NCBI GenBank assembly: GCA_017647065.1
Contig: JAGCLI010000058.1
Span: 1 to 8,050 of the forward strand
DNA from: Bacteroidales bacterium
Lineage (GTDB): Bacteria; Bacteroidota; Bacteroidia; Bacteroidales; P3
DNA: 8,050 bases
Direction of reading: 5' to 3'
The notes beneath the pieces were generated by a model. The model searched no databases, had not been told where the DNA came from, and worked only from the letters and a program-made list of their open reading frames with translations. The first letter of the stretch is position 1; every line of letters starts with the position of its first letter. Of the stretch, positions 6,799 to 8,050 are shown piece after piece. The position numbers and the translations under genes were made by a program.

Positions 6799-6806
6799 TA
6801 ATTTGC
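6794..6806. promoter_or_regulatory. Palindrome between divergent tRNA-Leu and prs promoters
   Basis: GCAAATAATTTGC has perfect 6-base arms around one central base. Its left arm includes the -33 TTTG of the minus-strand tRNA promoter, and its right arm carries the same TTTG facing prs. It lies between T runs at 6780-6788 and 6808-6817. It could be an operator or simply a consequence of TTTG-type promoter words on both strands. Confidence 0.35.
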
Positions 6807-6836
6807 GTTTTTTTTTTAAGTTTAAGAAAATGTGCG

Positions 6837-6844
6837 TAACTTTG
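6837..6844 (+). promoter_or_regulatory. Bacteroidota-type -7 element of prs
   Basis: TAACTTTG matches TAnnTTTG. At the 19-base spacing upstream the sequence is TTTT (6814-6817), the end of a ten-T run, a three-out-of-four match to TTTG. A start near 6850-6855 leaves a leader of about 30 bases before the ATG at 6882. Confidence 0.6.
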
Positions 6845-6881
6845 CAACCTGAAAAAAGGAATTTCAATATTAGGTAAAGTT

Positions 6882-7868
6882 ATGTCAGAAAAAGAACAAA
6901 AAGATACGACAGCTCTTTTTACAGGTAGAGCAACAGCGTATTTAGCTAAGAAAATCTCAGATGTTTATCAAAAACCATTGGGAGATTCTATCGTTTTGCA
7001 ATATGCAGATGGTGAGTTTCAACCTTCTTTTGAGCAAAACATAAGAGGTTGCGATGTTTTTATAATCCAATCTACATTTGCACCTTGTGATAATATTATG
7101 GAATTGTTAATGCTTGTTGATGCTGCAAAGAGAGCTTCTGCAAAAAGAATAATTGCGGTTATTCCTTACTTTGGATTTGCTCGTCAAGACAGAAAAGATA
7201 AGCCAAGAGTGCCAATTGCTGCAAAACTTATGGCAGATTTGTTGCAAACAGCGGGTGTAAATAGAGTAATAACAATAGATTTACACGCAGACCAAATTCA
7301 AGGATTTTTTGACATACCTGTTGATCACCTTTTGGCTTCTTCAATTTTTATTCCTTATTTAAGAGGTCAAGATGTTGCAACAGAAGATTTATTGTTTGCT
7401 TCTCCTGATGTTGGAGGAACAAAACGTGCAAGTCAATATGCAAAAACATTAGGTACAGGTTTTGTTATGTGCTACAAACAAAGAAATAAACCTAATGAAA
7501 TAGGCACAATGCAACTTATAGGTGATGTTAAAGGAAAACATGTTATCTTAGTTGACGATATAATTGACACAGGAAATACATTATGTAAAGCAGCAGAACT
7601 TATAAACGAATGTGGTGCTGCAAGTGTAAGAGCAATGATTACTCACCCTGTGTTAAGTGGAGATGCAATAGAAAAAATAGAAAAATCTTGTATGACAGAG
7701 TTGATAGTAACTGATACAATTCCGTTAAAAAGACCAAGCGACAAGATAAAAGTTCTTTCAACTGCTTCAATCTTTGCAGAAGCAATTAGAAGAGTTGAAA
7801 ACTATGAATCTATTGCAGACTTTTATGAAATAGCAGTTAAACAAAAAGGTGTTGTAGAAAGATTCTAA
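6882..7868 (+). CDS. prs: Ribose-phosphate pyrophosphokinase (PRPP synthetase)
   Basis: The enzyme transfers pyrophosphate from ATP to ribose 5-phosphate to make PRPP, the precursor for purines, pyrimidines, NAD, histidine and tryptophan. It is a cytoplasmic, normally hexameric enzyme. The 328 residues are close to the usual 310-320. Visible signatures are YADGEFQP (41-48), the ATP-binding PYFGFARQDRK (95-105) with R101 and D103, the metal- and ribose-binding DLHADQIQGFFDIPVDHL (133-150), catalytic-lysine region GGTKRA (178-183, K181) and the PRPP-binding loop VDDIIDTGNTL (224-234). This is the class I, phosphate-activated pattern. The ATG at 6882 lies about 30 bases after a good -7 element, and the N-terminal ten residues are a short charged extension before the first strand, ALFTGR. 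It is followed 45 bases later by rplY, a pairing seen in many bacteria, and is probably co-transcribed with it. Confidence 0.97.
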   Translation: MSEKEQKDTTALFTGRATAYLAKKISDVYQKPLGDSIVLQYADGEFQPSFEQNIRGCDVFIIQSTFAPCDNIMELLMLVDAAKRASAKRIIAVIPYFGFARQDRKDKPRVPIAAKLMADLLQTAGVNRVITIDLHADQIQGFFDIPVDHLLASSIFIPYLRGQDVATEDLLFASPDVGGTKRASQYAKTLGTGFVMCYKQRNKPNEIGTMQLIGDVKGKHVILVDDIIDTGNTLCKAAELINECGAASVRAMITHPVLSGDAIEKIEKSCMTELIVTDTIPLKRPSDKIKVLSTASIFAEAIRRVENYESIADFYEIAVKQKGVVERF

Positions 7869-7913
7869 CACCATTAAAATTATAAATTAATTAATAAAAA
7901 ACTTTAAAAGAAA

Positions 7914-8050
7914 ATGAAAACAGTATCTATGAGTGGTTCTCTAAGAGAGAACGTAGGGAAAAAAGATGCTAAATCTTTACGTAAACAAGGATTAGTACCT
8001 TGTGTTATTTACGGTGGAAAAGGTGAACAAATAAGATTCACAGTTTCTCA
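7914..8050 (+). CDS. rplY: Ribosomal protein L25 (Ctc/TL5-like), 5' part only
   Basis: The first 45 codons plus two bases are present before the window ends. L25 binds 5S rRNA in the large ribosomal subunit; longer versions are called Ctc and linked to general stress. The start is diagnostic: MKTVSMSGSLRENVGKK, then S-LRKQGLVPCVIYGG, the conserved N-terminal strand and loop of the family. The ATG at 7914 follows an A-rich 45-base gap after prs with no terminator and no TAnnTTTG element, so it is probably read from the prs promoter. Whether it has the C-terminal Ctc domain cannot be seen here. Confidence 0.93.
   Translation, partial: MKTVSMSGSLRENVGKKDAKSLRKQGLVPCVIYGGKGEQIRFTVS

Overview
The window looks like a low-GC member of the Bacteroidota, probably of the order Bacteroidales. 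Four upstream regions carry the Bacteroidota-type -7 promoter element TAnnTTTG. No gene has a convincing Shine-Dalgarno sequence. The proteins (AAA/DUF4143 ATPase, B12-dependent NrdJ, secreted helix-hairpin-helix barrel protein, Prs, L25) all fit that phylum. It is mostly an ordinary chromosomal housekeeping region, and I do not see a clearly new multi-gene system in it.

Layout: bases 1 to about 145 are foreign in composition (about 62% G+C by hand count over the first 120 bases). They hold an internal piece of a GC-rich minus-strand reading frame that stops abruptly where AT-rich sequence begins. This is either a contig chimera or a real insertion or recombination edge. A strong intrinsic terminator follows (195-228). 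Next comes a leader with three spaced copies of ATGTGAAAA ahead of a two-domain AAA ATPase with a PD-(D/E)XK-like C-terminus (348-1691). After a 203-base AT-rich gap come nrdJ, the adenosylcobalamin-dependent class II ribonucleotide reductase (1895-4543), and, 26 bases later, a 661-residue exported protein with an N-terminal helix-hairpin-helix and a predicted outer-membrane barrel (4570-6555). A nearly perfect 59-base hairpin covers the start codon of the second gene.

The right side holds a minus-strand tRNA-Leu(CAA) (6662-6745) with its own promoter and terminator. Diverging from it is prs (6882-7868), followed by rplY (7914 onward, cut by the window edge). The space between the divergent tRNA and prs promoters contains a 13-base palindrome and two long T runs.

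Functional links: Prs makes PRPP for nucleotide synthesis and NrdJ makes deoxynucleotides, so the region leans towards nucleotide metabolism and translation (tRNA-Leu, L25). There is no evidence that these form one regulon. The parts most worth a second look are the start-codon hairpin at 4557-4615, the composition break near 145, the triple repeat before the ATPase, the divergent tRNA/prs control region, and a mismatched acceptor stem in the tRNA.
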